This document shows, in pieces, positions 40,396 through 50,700 of a stretch of 64,000 nucleotides of DNA. This stretch comes from Saprospiraceae bacterium (lineage in GTDB: Bacteria > Bacteroidota > Bacteroidia > Chitinophagales > Saprospiraceae): NCBI GenBank assembly GCA_016715105.1, contig JADKBO010000038.1:1-64000 (forward strand). The letters run 5' to 3'. The position numbers were made by a program, and so were the translations under genes. The first letter of the stretch is position 1. Each line of letters opens with the position of its first letter. The notes under the pieces were generated by a model that was given only the letters and a program-made list of their open reading frames with translations, ran no database searches and was not told the origin of the DNA.

Positions 40396-43300
40396 GGATA
40401 AATAAAATTGCCTTACGCAATATCAACAGTTTAAGGGGGGATCATGTAGTAGATTTTGATAAAAGTCCATTGCTAGAGGCGGGTATTTTTGCCATTGTAG
40501 GTCCAACTGGTTCTGGTAAATCAACCTTATTGGACGCGATAACATTGGCACTTTACAATAGAGTGCCAAGATTTGGTCTCATAACAAAAGGGGAAATAGA
40601 AAAAAGTGGCTCGGTTATAACTCACTTTCAGAAAGAAGCCATGGCGGAAGTGACCTATACCGTCAATGAGCAAGTTTATCGGTCTTCATGGTCAATCATG
40701 AAAAATAGAAATGACAACCTCAATCCAGTGACCATGGAATTAGTGGATGTGACCAATGGTCAAGTCATCATTTCTGATAAACTTTCTGAAGTTCCAGGGG
40801 CCAATGAGCATATTATTGGATTGAATTATGACCAATTTGTAAAGTCCATCGTGCTTTCACAAGGAGAATTTGCGCAGTTTTTAAAAGCGGATGCCGATAA
40901 ACGCAGCGAATTATTAGAAAAAATAACGGGATCTGAGATTTATCGTCAGCTAGGCAAGTCTGCATTTGAACGATTCAGAGAGGTAGAAGGAGAGGGGAAA
41001 ACGTTAGAAATAAGACTAAAGCAAATTCAAATCCTATCGGAGGAAATGGAAAGAGCGTTTAATGAAACTATAATATCCGGACAGGAAGAAATCATTGAAC
41101 TGCGAACCTCTTTAAATATCGTTTCTCAAGGAGCAGAAAAACTGAGAAATTTTGAAAATGCCAACCAGCGATTGTTGTCATTAGAGCAAATTGCACAGAA
41201 AAATCTGAATGAACAAAAAGCCTTTGAATCCGAGCTTCTTCGCATTCAAAAACATCTAAAACTAGCACCTTATGTGAAGGAATTGGCCAGACATGGGCAA
41301 TTGGAAAAAGATATCGAAGGCTCCAAAACTAACATCTCAGATGCCCAACTTAAAATTAGCCAACTAAAAAATGAAATTCTGAAGTCGGAATCGACATTGA
41401 GTAGAATTCTGCAACAAGAAGTAACTGCTGCCAATTTCAGGCCCTTTATGCAAAAGTTTGAATCAACATACAATGAGTTGAATCAACTTGAACGAACATT
41501 GAGTGAAGAAGGCAAATCATTGAAAAGTAATTGGTTAGCGAAGTTATCAGCAAGTAATGATTCAAAACTTCAGTCTTTAGCTTCGCTAAAAGATTATACT
41601 GTAATTAGATCCGAGGTTCAAAAATACAAAGAAGAGATAAACAGTCTTTTTGATACCCAAACACCTGGTGAAACTAGAGATTTATTGGCTTCATTAAATG
41701 GAATCAATCAAGAAATTCTTTCCTTAAATGCTTCGCTAAATCAATTGGAAGTACTTATTGAAAATGCTAAAAAAGTAAGTCAACTTGAAAAGGAAATATT
41801 TGATTTGAAGCAACAACAAAGTTCCTTTCAAGCACAACTATTACAAAGTCAATCAGCCCTTGAAGTTGCTCTTGAAAATTTTGAAAAAGCAACTAAACTC
41901 AAAGAGGATGCTACAAAATCAGCCAACCTAGCACAATACAAAGAATTGCTCAAAAACGGTGAGGCTTGCCCTTTATGTGGACAAGTTGTAACCAATGTAA
42001 CTTTGCATCAACTAGCTGACCTTGGCCTTTTGACACTCAACGAAGCAAAGGCAAAGGAGGAATGGCAAAAACAGGATAAGGTCCATAAAGAAATCCAAAG
42101 TCAAGTAATGCTCATTGGATCTCAAATGAATGCGAAGTCTGAACAATTTAATGAGCTTAATGCCAAAGTTGGAAAAGTATCTTTGGATGATCTCGTATCA
42201 AAAAAAGAAAATCATGCTTCAGAATTGGTAAAAAAACAAGCGCAACACCAAACCTTTCAAGTGCAATTGGAGGCAGTTCAGAAATTGAACGTGATAGAAG
42301 ACTGCCTTGTGATATTGGGCGATTTAATAAATAAGGTTGACCAATATTCAACTAACAGAAAAAAACTTACAGCGCTATTATCAGGTTTTGCAAGTGATGA
42401 AACCACAAATGTGCTTAATTTTACTAATAGTCTGCAAGATCTCTTGTCAAACGATACCACCAAAATCAAACAAATAGAAGCCCAGATTGAAACCTATGAA
42501 TCAACCCTGAAAAAATACGAAGCAGAATATCATTCCTTGCAGAAATTCCTTTTACAAGAATTGAAAAACCTTGGATTTGAGAACATCAAAGTAGCTGAAT
42601 CGCATATATTATCTGCTCAAACTTTTGACCAACTTTCTGCACAAAAACAACGATTAGACGAAGAAAAAGTCAAAAACGAAGCATCGCTGGCAACTACTCG
42701 ACAAGATGTTTTACAGCTCAAAGAAAGTGGATTACCAAGCGAAGACAGGGAAACTTTGGATTCAAAAAAAATACAATTGGAACAACATATCGAAGCTATT
42801 TCAAAAGGTATTGGGGGAGCACAACAAGCTTTGAAAGCCAACGAGGAGCAATTAAAACTTAAGCAAACTTTGGAGATAGAGTTTGCATCTTTTGAATCAA
42901 AAGTAAAACGGTGGCGTTTGCTCAAAGAGTTGATTGGCGATGCCTCTGGTAAATCATTTTCTGGTTTTGCTCAACATCTTACCCTTGAACACCTCATCGT
43001 TTTGTCCAACCAAAGATTGTCTACGCTTACGGACAGATACCTCATTGCAGCACCCGAACCCCAGGGAGAAATTGAAGTCATAGATCAGTATCAAGCAAAT
43101 ATCAAAAGATCGGCAAAAACCCTATCTGGAGGAGAGACATTTCTCATATCTCTTTCTTTTGCACTGGGTTTGAGTGATTTGGCAGCTCGAAACTTCACCT
43201 TAGAGTCGTTGTTTATAGACGAAGGTTTTGGAACATTGGATAATGAAACGCTTGAATCTGCCCTCAACACTTTGGAATTATTACAATCAGAAAGTAATAA

Positions 43301-43409
43301 AACCATTGGCATCATTTCCCACGTTGATTCACTCAAGGAAAGAATCCACACCCAAATACAGTTGCTGAAAGATGCGTCTGGAAACAGTGTTTTACAAATC
43401 ATTGGTTAA
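40392..43409 (+). CDS. sbcC: SbcC ATPase subunit
   Basis: The protein has 1005 residues, an SMC-like protein. Walker A GPTGSGKSTLLDAI at 37-50, two long coiled coils, a zinc hook CPLCG near residue 525, signature KTLSGGETFLISL and Walker B LFIDEGFGTLD. Rad50-type partner of SbcD. The length is typical and no break is seen. Confidence 0.95.
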   Translation: MRINKIALRNINSLRGDHVVDFDKSPLLEAGIFAIVGPTGSGKSTLLDAITLALYNRVPRFGLITKGEIEKSGSVITHFQKEAMAEVTYTVNEQVYRSSWSIMKNRNDNLNPVTMELVDVTNGQVIISDKLSEVPGANEHIIGLNYDQFVKSIVLSQGEFAQFLKADADKRSELLEKITGSEIYRQLGKSAFERFREVEGEGKTLEIRLKQIQILSEEMERAFNETIISGQEEIIELRTSLNIVSQGAEKLRNFENANQRLLSLEQIAQKNLNEQKAFESELLRIQKHLKLAPYVKELARHGQLEKDIEGSKTNISDAQLKISQLKNEILKSESTLSRILQQEVTAANFRPFMQKFESTYNELNQLERTLSEEGKSLKSNWLAKLSASNDSKLQSLASLKDYTVIRSEVQKYKEEINSLFDTQTPGETRDLLASLNGINQEILSLNASLNQLEVLIENAKKVSQLEKEIFDLKQQQSSFQAQLLQSQSALEVALENFEKATKLKEDATKSANLAQYKELLKNGEACPLCGQVVTNVTLHQLADLGLLTLNEAKAKEEWQKQDKVHKEIQSQVMLIGSQMNAKSEQFNELNAKVGKVSLDDLVSKKENHASELVKKQAQHQTFQVQLEAVQKLNVIEDCLVILGDLINKVDQYSTNRKKLTALLSGFASDETTNVLNFTNSLQDLLSNDTTKIKQIEAQIETYESTLKKYEAEYHSLQKFLLQELKNLGFENIKVAESHILSAQTFDQLSAQKQRLDEEKVKNEASLATTRQDVLQLKESGLPSEDRETLDSKKIQLEQHIEAISKGIGGAQQALKANEEQLKLKQTLEIEFASFESKVKRWRLLKELIGDASGKSFSGFAQHLTLEHLIVLSNQRLSTLTDRYLIAAPEPQGEIEVIDQYQANIKRSAKTLSGGETFLISLSFALGLSDLAARNFTLESLFIDEGFGTLDNETLESALNTLELLQSESNKTIGIISHVDSLKERIHTQIQLLKDASGNSVLQIIG

Positions 43410-43428
43410 TCCTTAGAAATAAAACAAT

Positions 43429-43950
43429 ATGTCCTGGTGGATCGGTGATAAAGTAAAAACAAAGGCTGGTAAATTCGGAATTTATGCAGGTAAAAACCCT
43501 GAAGGAAAAGCCAAAGTTAAGATTGGTGACAAAATTTTGATCGTAGCTCATGAAAGATTGACATTGGTTAAGGACGAAGAATCTATGGATTGGGATGCGT
43601 TTCATGAAGAGTTGCGCCAACATGATCTTAAACTTGAAGCCAAAGCTGGCCCAAAAGGGAAAATAAATCATAAAAAGTATCAGATAGATTTACACATTGA
43701 ATCTTTTGCGCCACATCTGCAAAATGAAAATGCGATTCGGATTCTAGACATTCAAATTGAAAAATTCGAAGCCTTTATTGAAGAAGCATTCAAAAACAGA
43801 CGAAATCCAGTAACCATCATACATGGCCGTGGAGAAGGCGTATTGAGGAAACAAATTTGGGCGATGTTGGAATCTGATCCTCGAGTGAGTCTCAAAAAGT
43901 TAATCAATAATGATGGGGCAGTGGAAGTTTGGTTCAATTACTTCATCTAG
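43429..43950 (+). CDS. Smr-domain protein
   Basis: The protein has 173 residues. A small N-terminal beta domain (GDKVKTKAGKFGIYAG) is followed by a Smr domain: IDLHIESF, ILDIQIEKFEAFIEEAF, VTIIHGRGEGVLR and GAVEVWF. The HGRGxGxLR motif is the nicking or RNA-cleaving core. It follows sbcC and may act on collided ribosomes or recombination intermediates. It ends four bases into the convergent gene. Confidence 0.85.
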   Translation: MSWWIGDKVKTKAGKFGIYAGKNPEGKAKVKIGDKILIVAHERLTLVKDEESMDWDAFHEELRQHDLKLEAKAGPKGKINHKKYQIDLHIESFAPHLQNENAIRILDIQIEKFEAFIEEAFKNRRNPVTIIHGRGEGVLRKQIWAMLESDPRVSLKKLINNDGAVEVWFNYFI

Positions 43951-44742
43951 CGAATAATTGAAACTCCATCAAATTTTTTGATTCTCATCAAATAATCCTT
44001 CACTGATTCTTTGGTGATCAGCACTTTTTTGTAATCTAAGGAAGCGTGCAACAACAATTTTCTTCCACCCTCGACAACCACCAAACCCAAGTGGTCAAAA
44101 TCCAATCCCTCTTTTTTAGTTTTGAAGGCTACAATATCTCCGTGCTGGAGCAATCGATCTTCAAAAGCATTTTTGGAATAAAAAGGAAAGCCAATTTTCA
44201 TATCATTGAAAGCGGCTTCTTTTTTGGCAATGGCATCTTACGGCGATTGAATCATTTTTTAAAGCAGCATAATATTTAGGATTGCTACTCATGAAATGTA
44301 AATCGGGTTCAAAACATAAGTCTCCGCCATTATTTATTTGAGTGAATATTCCTTGTCTTCCAATGCGTACCAGCCATTCAGAAAGATAATGAATTCTTGA
44401 AGGATAACCGTCTATGATGCCTTGCCGATATCTCAAATTTTGTAAAATGTGCCTATAATTTGACTCATCTTTTGCCAATGTTAAAGCGATGGCGTTTTCT
44501 ACAAAGGTGCTGCAATCCAATCCAGTAAAATCAATAACAAGCTGTTCTGGTGCTTTTTCTAACGTTCCTGCCACATATGGAATACCCACGAAGAGTTTGG
44601 CAGTTTCAACCAAATTGTGTTTAAAATCATTGGTATGTTCCAATTTTTCTTTGGCTTTTAAAAAATCAGAAACAGTTTGACCAAAAGACCAAAACCTGAA
44701 AACCATCAAAAATATCAACACTATAAAAAACCGCTTTCCCAT
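43947..44742 (-). CDS. DUF1460 amidase-like secreted protein (one frameshift)
   Basis: The ATG at 44742 starts a signal peptide (FFIVLIFLMVFRFWSFGQ). AKLFVGIPYVAGTLEKAPE and FTGLDCSTFVENAIALTLA (nucleophile Cys) identify the NlpC/P60-like DUF1460 family of N-acetylmuramoyl-L-alanine amidase-type enzymes. The frame shifts near 44215-44235, then DAIAKKEAAFNDMKIGFPFYSK leads into the second half with DFDHLGLVV, which should carry the catalytic His. The combined length of about 265 fits the family. Confidence 0.75.
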
Positions 44743-44836
44743 TTTCAAAATAAGATTCAATAAAACAAAGATAACTTAATTGGAAAGATGAGTGGCAACC
44801 ACTCAAAAAGGAAAGTTTATTTTTAATAGTTAGCAA

Positions 44837-44865
44837 GAAAAAAGACGAAAGTCAAGAGGCGAAAG
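44837..44865. repeat. 7-bp tandem repeat (GACGAAA type)
   Basis: Four heptamers in phase: GAAAAAA, GACGAAA, GTCAAGA, GGCGAAA. Related to the arrays at 8043 and 22972. Weaker than the others. Confidence 0.5.
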
Positions 44866-44950
44866 CTAATTCTCATCTTATATCTATAAAGAAATTCATG
44901 GTAATAAGCTTCCTTACAGATGACTATAATCCAATTTCGGGGATTGTAGA

Positions 44951-45066
44951 AAGTGGTTAATTGGCCAGAACCCAGACTGGGTTCAATTTCATTAACCCCG
45001 TGCGAAGCTCGGGGAAGCCAATCGAAAATTTGCTACAACCCCGAATTGGGGGTTGAATTGGTCACG
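44951..45066 (-). repeat. Structured intergenic repeat, copy 2
   Basis: Reverse complement of the element at 8214-8326: the core CCCCGTGCGAAGCTCGGGG is identical, and the flanks GAACCCAGACTGGGTTC and CAACCCCGAATTGGGGGTTG keep their inverted repeats though bases differ. About three quarters of positions agree by eye. The paired bases co-vary (for example CAACCC/GGGTTG against CAACCCC/GGGGTTG), which suggests the fold is what is conserved. The rest of the gap 44743-45154 holds the heptamer above and the terminator below. Confidence 0.75.
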
Positions 45067-45092
45067 ATGTTTTTCTAACTTTTAATGGTTTT

Positions 45093-45142
45093 TATAAAAA
45101 ACAAGCGTCATTCAAACTTTGGGAGCAATCAATGACGCTTGT
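45093..45142 (-). terminator. Rho-independent terminator of the creD operon
   Basis: On the minus strand ACAAGCGTCATT and AATGACGCTTGT form a perfect 12-bp stem (45131-45142 with 45101-45112) around an 18-base loop, followed by a run of T (45095-45100 complement). It begins 13 bases after the creD stop codon. Confidence 0.8.
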
Positions 45143-45154
45143 TATGGAACGAGA

Positions 45155-46532
45155 TTATGCCTCTACGACCTCTGATGTTTCTTGGTTGATATTATACCAA
45201 TCTATTTTCCTTGATAAAAACATTACCATTGCCAAAATGAAAAATACGCCAATGGAGCCTACCAAAAGCGCCAAATCTTCCAACTGTAATAGGGTAAATA
45301 CATATCCATAAATCAGCACAAATAAAAATCCTATGATCAACGTAGGTTTCCAGGATTTGAGCACAAAGAACGTGTAAGTCATGACCAAACTCAAAACAGC
45401 AGCAAAGGAAATGAAATATGATTTATTAAAGCCAATTTGTTCTGATAAGGAAAGTAAGAGCGTGTAAAAATACGACCAAACTGATACCGATCAGCGCATA
45501 TTGAATGGGATGTATTCTTACTTTTTGGAAAATTTCAGCACTGAAATACATCAGGAAGCTTAAAAAGATAATCAAAAAAGCATATTTGATTGAGCGTAAG
45601 TTTTTATGATAATGGTTGGCAGTTTCAATCAATTCGACTCCAGGAAGATCATTTTCGATATTAGGGTTGACATATTCCAAGTTGGTCTGTTGCATGTTTG
45701 TTGAGGAAGATACATAAGCTGCATCTATCCAAGAATCTGGAGTATTTCTATTAAATTCAGAAGCCTTCCATGTGGAGTTAAAACCTGCGGAAGTAATATT
45801 TCTTTCTGCCGGAAGATTCCTACCAATAAATGAAGGAGACGCCCAGTTTGACTTTACTTCAAATGTCGATACTTTGGCAGTTGGTTCAAATCGTAAAGAA
45901 GAAGTACCTCTGAAATTGAGCACACTGGAGAATGTCATCACATCCTTGATGTCTACTAAATTAACAGGAGTATGAAAACCACTTTTGACAAAATCTGCAT
46001 CATTGGTACCCGGGAAACTTTTACTAACCAGGCCATTGATGTCTGAGGTTATACCAGCTACAATGGCTTGAGGATCAGATAAACCAACTATGATAAAAGC
46101 CTTGTTTAAATAATATTGGCGCTCATCATCCTTTATGTTTTTGAGGTCGAAAGTGGCAGCAATTTTACAATCGTCATCGTAAACAATGGTACTAAATATG
46201 CCTTTGGTTCTTACTTCAGATTTCAGGTTATTGACCATGTTTACATTTTCAGGTGCTACATAAAGTTGAAAGTCTTCAACCACCGTTTTCTTATCAACCA
46301 CCTTATTTTTGGAAAAAGGAATGACAAGTATAGGGCTGGTGATAGTCTGGGCATTGCCCCAAGCTCGGCTGATATCTTTTTCTACTTGTTGCTGCAGGCC
46401 TTGTCTTTCATAAATCATTTCAGTGATCCAAGAAATCGGAATGAGTAGTAAACAAATCAGGATGAAAATAAAACCCAATTTGAAAAGCAATGCCCACTGG
46501 GGCTTTTTGTTAGATTTAATTGTTACGTCCAT
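45155..46532 (-). CDS. creD: CreD-like inner-membrane protein (one frameshift)
   Basis: The ATG at 46532. A TM helix at about 18-36, a large periplasmic domain of about 250 residues, then a string of C-terminal helices. The first part ends at 45426; shifting one base in TTTTTA near 45458 gives YTLLLSLSEQIGFNKSYFISF and continues to 45155 (VMTYTFFVLKSWKPTLIIGF, MFLSRKIDWYN). IHPIQYALIGISLVVF and SEQIGF are hallmarks of CreD, a cell-envelope integrity protein of poorly known mechanism. It has its own operator-like palindrome upstream. Joined length about 460, normal for the family. Confidence 0.85.
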
Positions 46533-46552
46533 TTTATAAGTGTTTTAAAAGT

Positions 46553-46569
46553 ACTTTGCAGTACAAAGT
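46553..46569 (-). promoter_or_regulatory. Palindromic operator upstream of creD
   Basis: ACTTTG-CAGTA-CAAAGT: perfect 6-bp arms with a 5-base centre, 21 bases before the creD start. Nearly the same sequence stands before the first gene of the operon at 47511. It is the likely binding site of the winged-helix protein encoded between them. Confidence 0.6.
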
Positions 46570-46585
46570 GTTTATTGAAAAAAAA

Positions 46586-46885
46586 TTAATTGTGATTTTT
46601 GATAAGTTGTTCCAGAGCTTGTATGTGTTTTTTAAATTCCAAGCTGCCAAGTTTTGTAATGCGATAAACGGTATTTGGCTTTCTACCCAAGAATGACTTT
46701 TCCAAAGAAAGATAATTTTCCTTTTCTAGACTTTTGAGATGGCTGGCCAGGTTTCCATCAGTAACCTGCAAAGCATCTTTCAGTGCATTGAAGTCAATGC
46801 TGTCTTCTACCATCAATAAGGACATGATGCCCAATCTGATTCGGCTTTCAAAAACTTTATTGAGGTTTTGAAATGATGCTTTCAC
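46586..46885 (-). CDS. Winged-helix transcriptional regulator
   Basis: I take the GTG at 46885 (GTGA overlap with the upstream gene stop); 99 residues. The helix-turn-helix lies around FNALKDALQVTDGNLASHLKSLEKENYL, with a wing after it (GRKPNTVYRITKLG). The pattern fits the ArsR/MarR-like winged-helix regulators found beside CreD in Bacteroidota. It lies in the middle of a three-gene locus with matching palindromes on both sides, so it probably represses the locus autogenously. The signal is unknown. Confidence 0.8.
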   Translation of the reverse strand: MKASFQNLNKVFESRIRLGIMSLLMVEDSIDFNALKDALQVTDGNLASHLKSLEKENYLSLEKSFLGRKPNTVYRITKLGSLEFKKHIQALEQLIKNHN

Positions 46886-47502
46886 CTGTCGTATTTTAAA
46901 TACATGATCAATCCGTAAACAATGTGCAGGATTCCAAATCCAATGGCCCAAAACAAAAGTCCGTAACCAGGAAAAAACATGGAAACCATCGCCGTTGCCA
47001 TGACTGCTAAACTCAATGCACGTATTTCGCTAAAAGTATAATTGCTTGCAGCAAATAAAGCCAAACCATAAAATGCCAAACTTGTTGCAGCCATTAAATC
47101 ATAATATCCGCGAAAATATAAGACGATCACAAAAACAGCACCTACCACTAAAGGAATAGATAAATTTTTCAAAACCCCAAATGCTGCTGCACTGAATAGT
47201 TTTTCGTTATCTTTTTGGGCTTTTTTGGAAGAAAAATAAAAACCAGTGCCTAAAGCGGCGATCAGCACCAATCCAAAAACTATGGCTAGTTTGATGATGT
47301 CTGGACTAAAGGTATTGCTTCTGATGTCATCGTAAAGTACATTGGGAGCAGAGTAAATGATTCTTCTAGCTACGAAGGCTCCAATCAAGGCATATGTTCC
47401 TGCCAACATACCCGAAACACCACTCAAAGCATGAAATTTTGTCCGCTTTTTGAGAATGTCACTGATGTCGGCCAGATGAGATAAATAATCATTTTGTTCC
47501 AT
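46882..47502 (-). CDS. Multi-pass membrane protein of the creD locus
   Basis: I take the ATG at 47502; 206 residues. A polar N-terminus of about 25 residues, then six predicted helices (about 27-45, 71-89, 105-124, 128-145, 150-168, 174-195). No family recognised. It shares a GTGA overlap with the regulator, so the two are translated together. It might be the sensor or a membrane partner of the regulator. Confidence 0.7.
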   Translation of the reverse strand: MEQNDYLSHLADISDILKKRTKFHALSGVSGMLAGTYALIGAFVARRIIYSAPNVLYDDIRSNTFSPDIIKLAIVFGLVLIAALGTGFYFSSKKAQKDNEKLFSAAAFGVLKNLSIPLVVGAVFVIVLYFRGYYDLMAATSLAFYGLALFAASNYTFSEIRALSLAVMATAMVSMFFPGYGLLFWAIGFGILHIVYGLIMYLKYDR

Positions 47503-47510
47503 GAAAAGTA

Positions 47511-47528
47511 CTTTGTAGTGCAAAGCTA
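47511..47528 (-). promoter_or_regulatory. Operator and -7 box of the membrane protein / regulator operon
   Basis: CTTTG-CACTA-CAAAG on the minus strand (47511-47525) overlaps TAGCTTTG (47521-47528), an exact match to the TAnnTTTG -7 box. A protein bound at the palindrome would block the promoter. Its centre is nearly the same as that of the creD-proximal palindrome. No -33 TTTG is seen at the ideal spacing. Confidence 0.6.
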
Positions 47529-47742
47529 CTTTATCTTTTTCATATTTGGATAATTATTTTTTACAAATGAGTGAAAAAGCACTTTTTAGACCATGGAATT
47601 CTTTTATAATTGACCTTTTGCCGACTTGGCTATTTTAATAAATGCCTCCAATGGTTCAAGTAATCCATTAGGGTAAACCCGTATTCAAAAGATTAATCGA
47701 TCAAATAACTCAAAGAAGTGCACATATTTAGAAATCGAAATG

Positions 47743-47750
47743 TATTTTTG
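47743..47750 (+). promoter_or_regulatory. Candidate -7 box of the adhesin operon
   Basis: TATTTTTG fits TAnnTTTG, 16 bases before the start codon at 47767. The -33 element is not evident. Confidence 0.3.
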
Positions 47751-47766
47751 CCCAAAATCCACCTGA

Positions 47767-50700
47767 ATGTATTTTGGAAAGCATCTCACGACATTTTTTG
47801 CCGTATGCTTGCTCATATTGATCTCATTTTGCAACTCCTTGGCTCAGGACACTACTCCTCCAGTGTTTACTGTCTTACCAAAGAGCGATTCTATATTTTG
47901 CAACAACGCAAATCCATTATTGGCTTTACAACAGTGGTACAATGGCTTTGCCGGGGCAGTTGCTTCTGACAATTCAGGAACGGCCACCATCATCGCAGAT
48001 AAAACATTAAGTCAAGTCCAAAACGAATTCAACGTTTTATTCAATTTGAGGTGTGGTAAAAACCGCCGTCTTTTTGTAAAATTTATTGCCAAAGATCCAT
48101 CAGGTAACATGACTGATACATCTACAGTCTATTTCAAAATCAATGATGAATCTATTATCGTCGTCAAACAACCAGATTTTACTGCATCTAAAACATGTGT
48201 AATTGGCATTCAGGATTCCTTGATCACCTGGATCAAAAATTATGGCAACGCTAGGGTAACCAATGGTTGTGGAGGTGCTGGAGGAATCACTTGGGAATCC
48301 TTTATTTATCAAACATCATCAGGTGATGTAAGTTCAGGAAGTTTTCTGAATGGCCCTTTTCCTGAAATACCTGCAAATGCATGTGATTGGAGGCTGGATA
48401 TCAGCTTTTTTGTTAAGGATAGTTGCGATAATAAAAGAACTTTAAGCGGTAGATATCGCATCATGGACAATGTACCACCAGTAATTGATGATACCATCCA
48501 GGACCTTACCGTTTCTTGTTTCAACATTCCTGACACCATTGTAAATTTTAAAGACTACTGTGATCCAAGTCCAATCATAAAGTTTAGTGAAAATATAATC
48601 AGAGTAGGCGACAGCCTTTCTTGTTTGTTTTACAATTACGTCATCAATCGATCATGGATTGCCACAGATCAATGTGGAAACAGTACGACCGCTTCTCAAA
48701 AAATTACCGTCCTCGATCAAACCGCCCCAATCATTGATGCACCAGACGAATTGAGTATTTCTTGTTTGCAAAAAGATAGTATCCAAGTAAGCCTACGAGG
48801 AATTACCGATCAATGTGCGAAATTTACCTGGAGTTTCCGAGATTCCATTTCGGGTGATTCCTGTAAAAAGGTCATTACCCGGGTATATTCTGCCGTAGAT
48901 ATTTGTGGTAATACATCAATGAAGACTCAAAAACTATTCATTTTAGATACATTAAAACCCGCCTTAAATAAAGCTGCCGCAGATTTGATCATTCATCACA
49001 AGGACAGCATTCAAACAAACCAAGCGTTCAGCAATTGGCTCCAAAATTTGGGGGGAATGCAAATGACAGATCAGTGCAGCCAAATAGATACCGCCATTGT
49101 CTTTTCAAATAGTTATCAACCAACTCAAATAAACACACTAAAAGGTAAAATGCCAGGTATAAAAGATTTCACTTTTTGCTCATCTGCTGTGGATACCTTA
49201 GTAAATCAAAGTATTGACTTCATTGTGATAGATGCTTGTGGAAATTACAATTTGAGTACTGCCAAATTGATCATTTTGGACACCGTAGCACCTACATTGG
49301 TCAATTGCCCATTAAGTTATGGAACAGTTGTTTCGTCAGAAATGTGTGGAGATCTGTTGATTTTAGCTCCTTCAGTAAACGATAACAACCTGTTTACAAA
49401 CAATTTAAAGACACAACTGATCATTGATGATTCGCTTTCAGTGATTGATTACACCCAACAAAATCTTCAATTAAATTTAAAGGGAGGTGCTCATACGCTG
49501 ACTTTTACAGCTACAGATTGTGCCGGAAATACCGCTGTATGTCGGTCATCCATATTTGTTCTGGACGCCCTTCAGCCTTCTTACAGATTGAACCTTTGCA
49601 CTCAGGACACTTTGTTTTTAAGATCAAATTTACCAGAGAACATTCAAACAGATAAAATCAAAATTACCTGGTTTAAGGGACTGGACTCAGTAGGAGTGGG
49701 CAGAAATTTGACTTTACCTGGACAAGGTGGTGTGTTTACTTTAAAAGTTTCTGATTCTTCGTGCACCATTTCAAAGGATCTATTGGTGTCGATCGAATCA
49801 CAAATAGCACCAACTTTGGCAGTAGATTCCTCATTGGTTTGTCTTGGAGATTCTATTCAATTTATTGCGGAAGATTTTGGTAGCAATGCAATTTATTATT
49901 GGTTTGCAAACACGGGTTCAGCTTGGGCGATGGTAGATTCTACACAAGTACCATTCAAACATTTTCAAATCAATACGGATTCAATAAGTGTTTATTTGCA
50001 AGTAAAATCTGATTTGTGTGTATCGATACCTTCTGATACACTGACCATCAAATCCACTATTATAAACACTCCGATTATTGATGCCAATACCGACAGCATT
50101 TTATGTGAAGGTGTTGATTTGACATTGTCCGTACTGCCAAGTGATGATGTAAGTGTTTATTTTTGGGAGGGTCCAAACGGCTTTACTAAATCAGGAAATC
50201 AAGTCCTCGTAAATGATTCCATTACAATCGCTAATGGTGGAACTTATGCTGTTTATGCTGTTAAAAACGGTTGTATATCTGATACTACCAGACTTCAAAT
50301 TACGATCTTACCTAAACCTGTCATTGCTGATTTAAAAAGTAGCGCTTCCATTTGTGGGGGTAATGAAGGAAGTATTAGGCTTTTTTCAACAGAAGTTTTT
50401 GATTCAATCAGGTGGTTTAAAAATGATCAATTTTTCAGAACTACAACTGTTGATAGCCTAGTCTTATCTAGTGCTCAAGGAGATATTCAAGGTGTTTATT
50501 CGGCAATTTTATACAGAGGCATTTGTAATTCAGATACATCAACCATAAACATTACAGCTTCTTCCAAGCCAGTCATAAATGGCATCTCCAGTAGTGCCCC
50601 AAAATGTGAAGGAGCAGATGGATATGTAAAAATCACAACCGAGGCCGTTTTTGATTCTATCAAATGGTTGAAAAATGGCCAATTTTTTAGAACTACTAGT

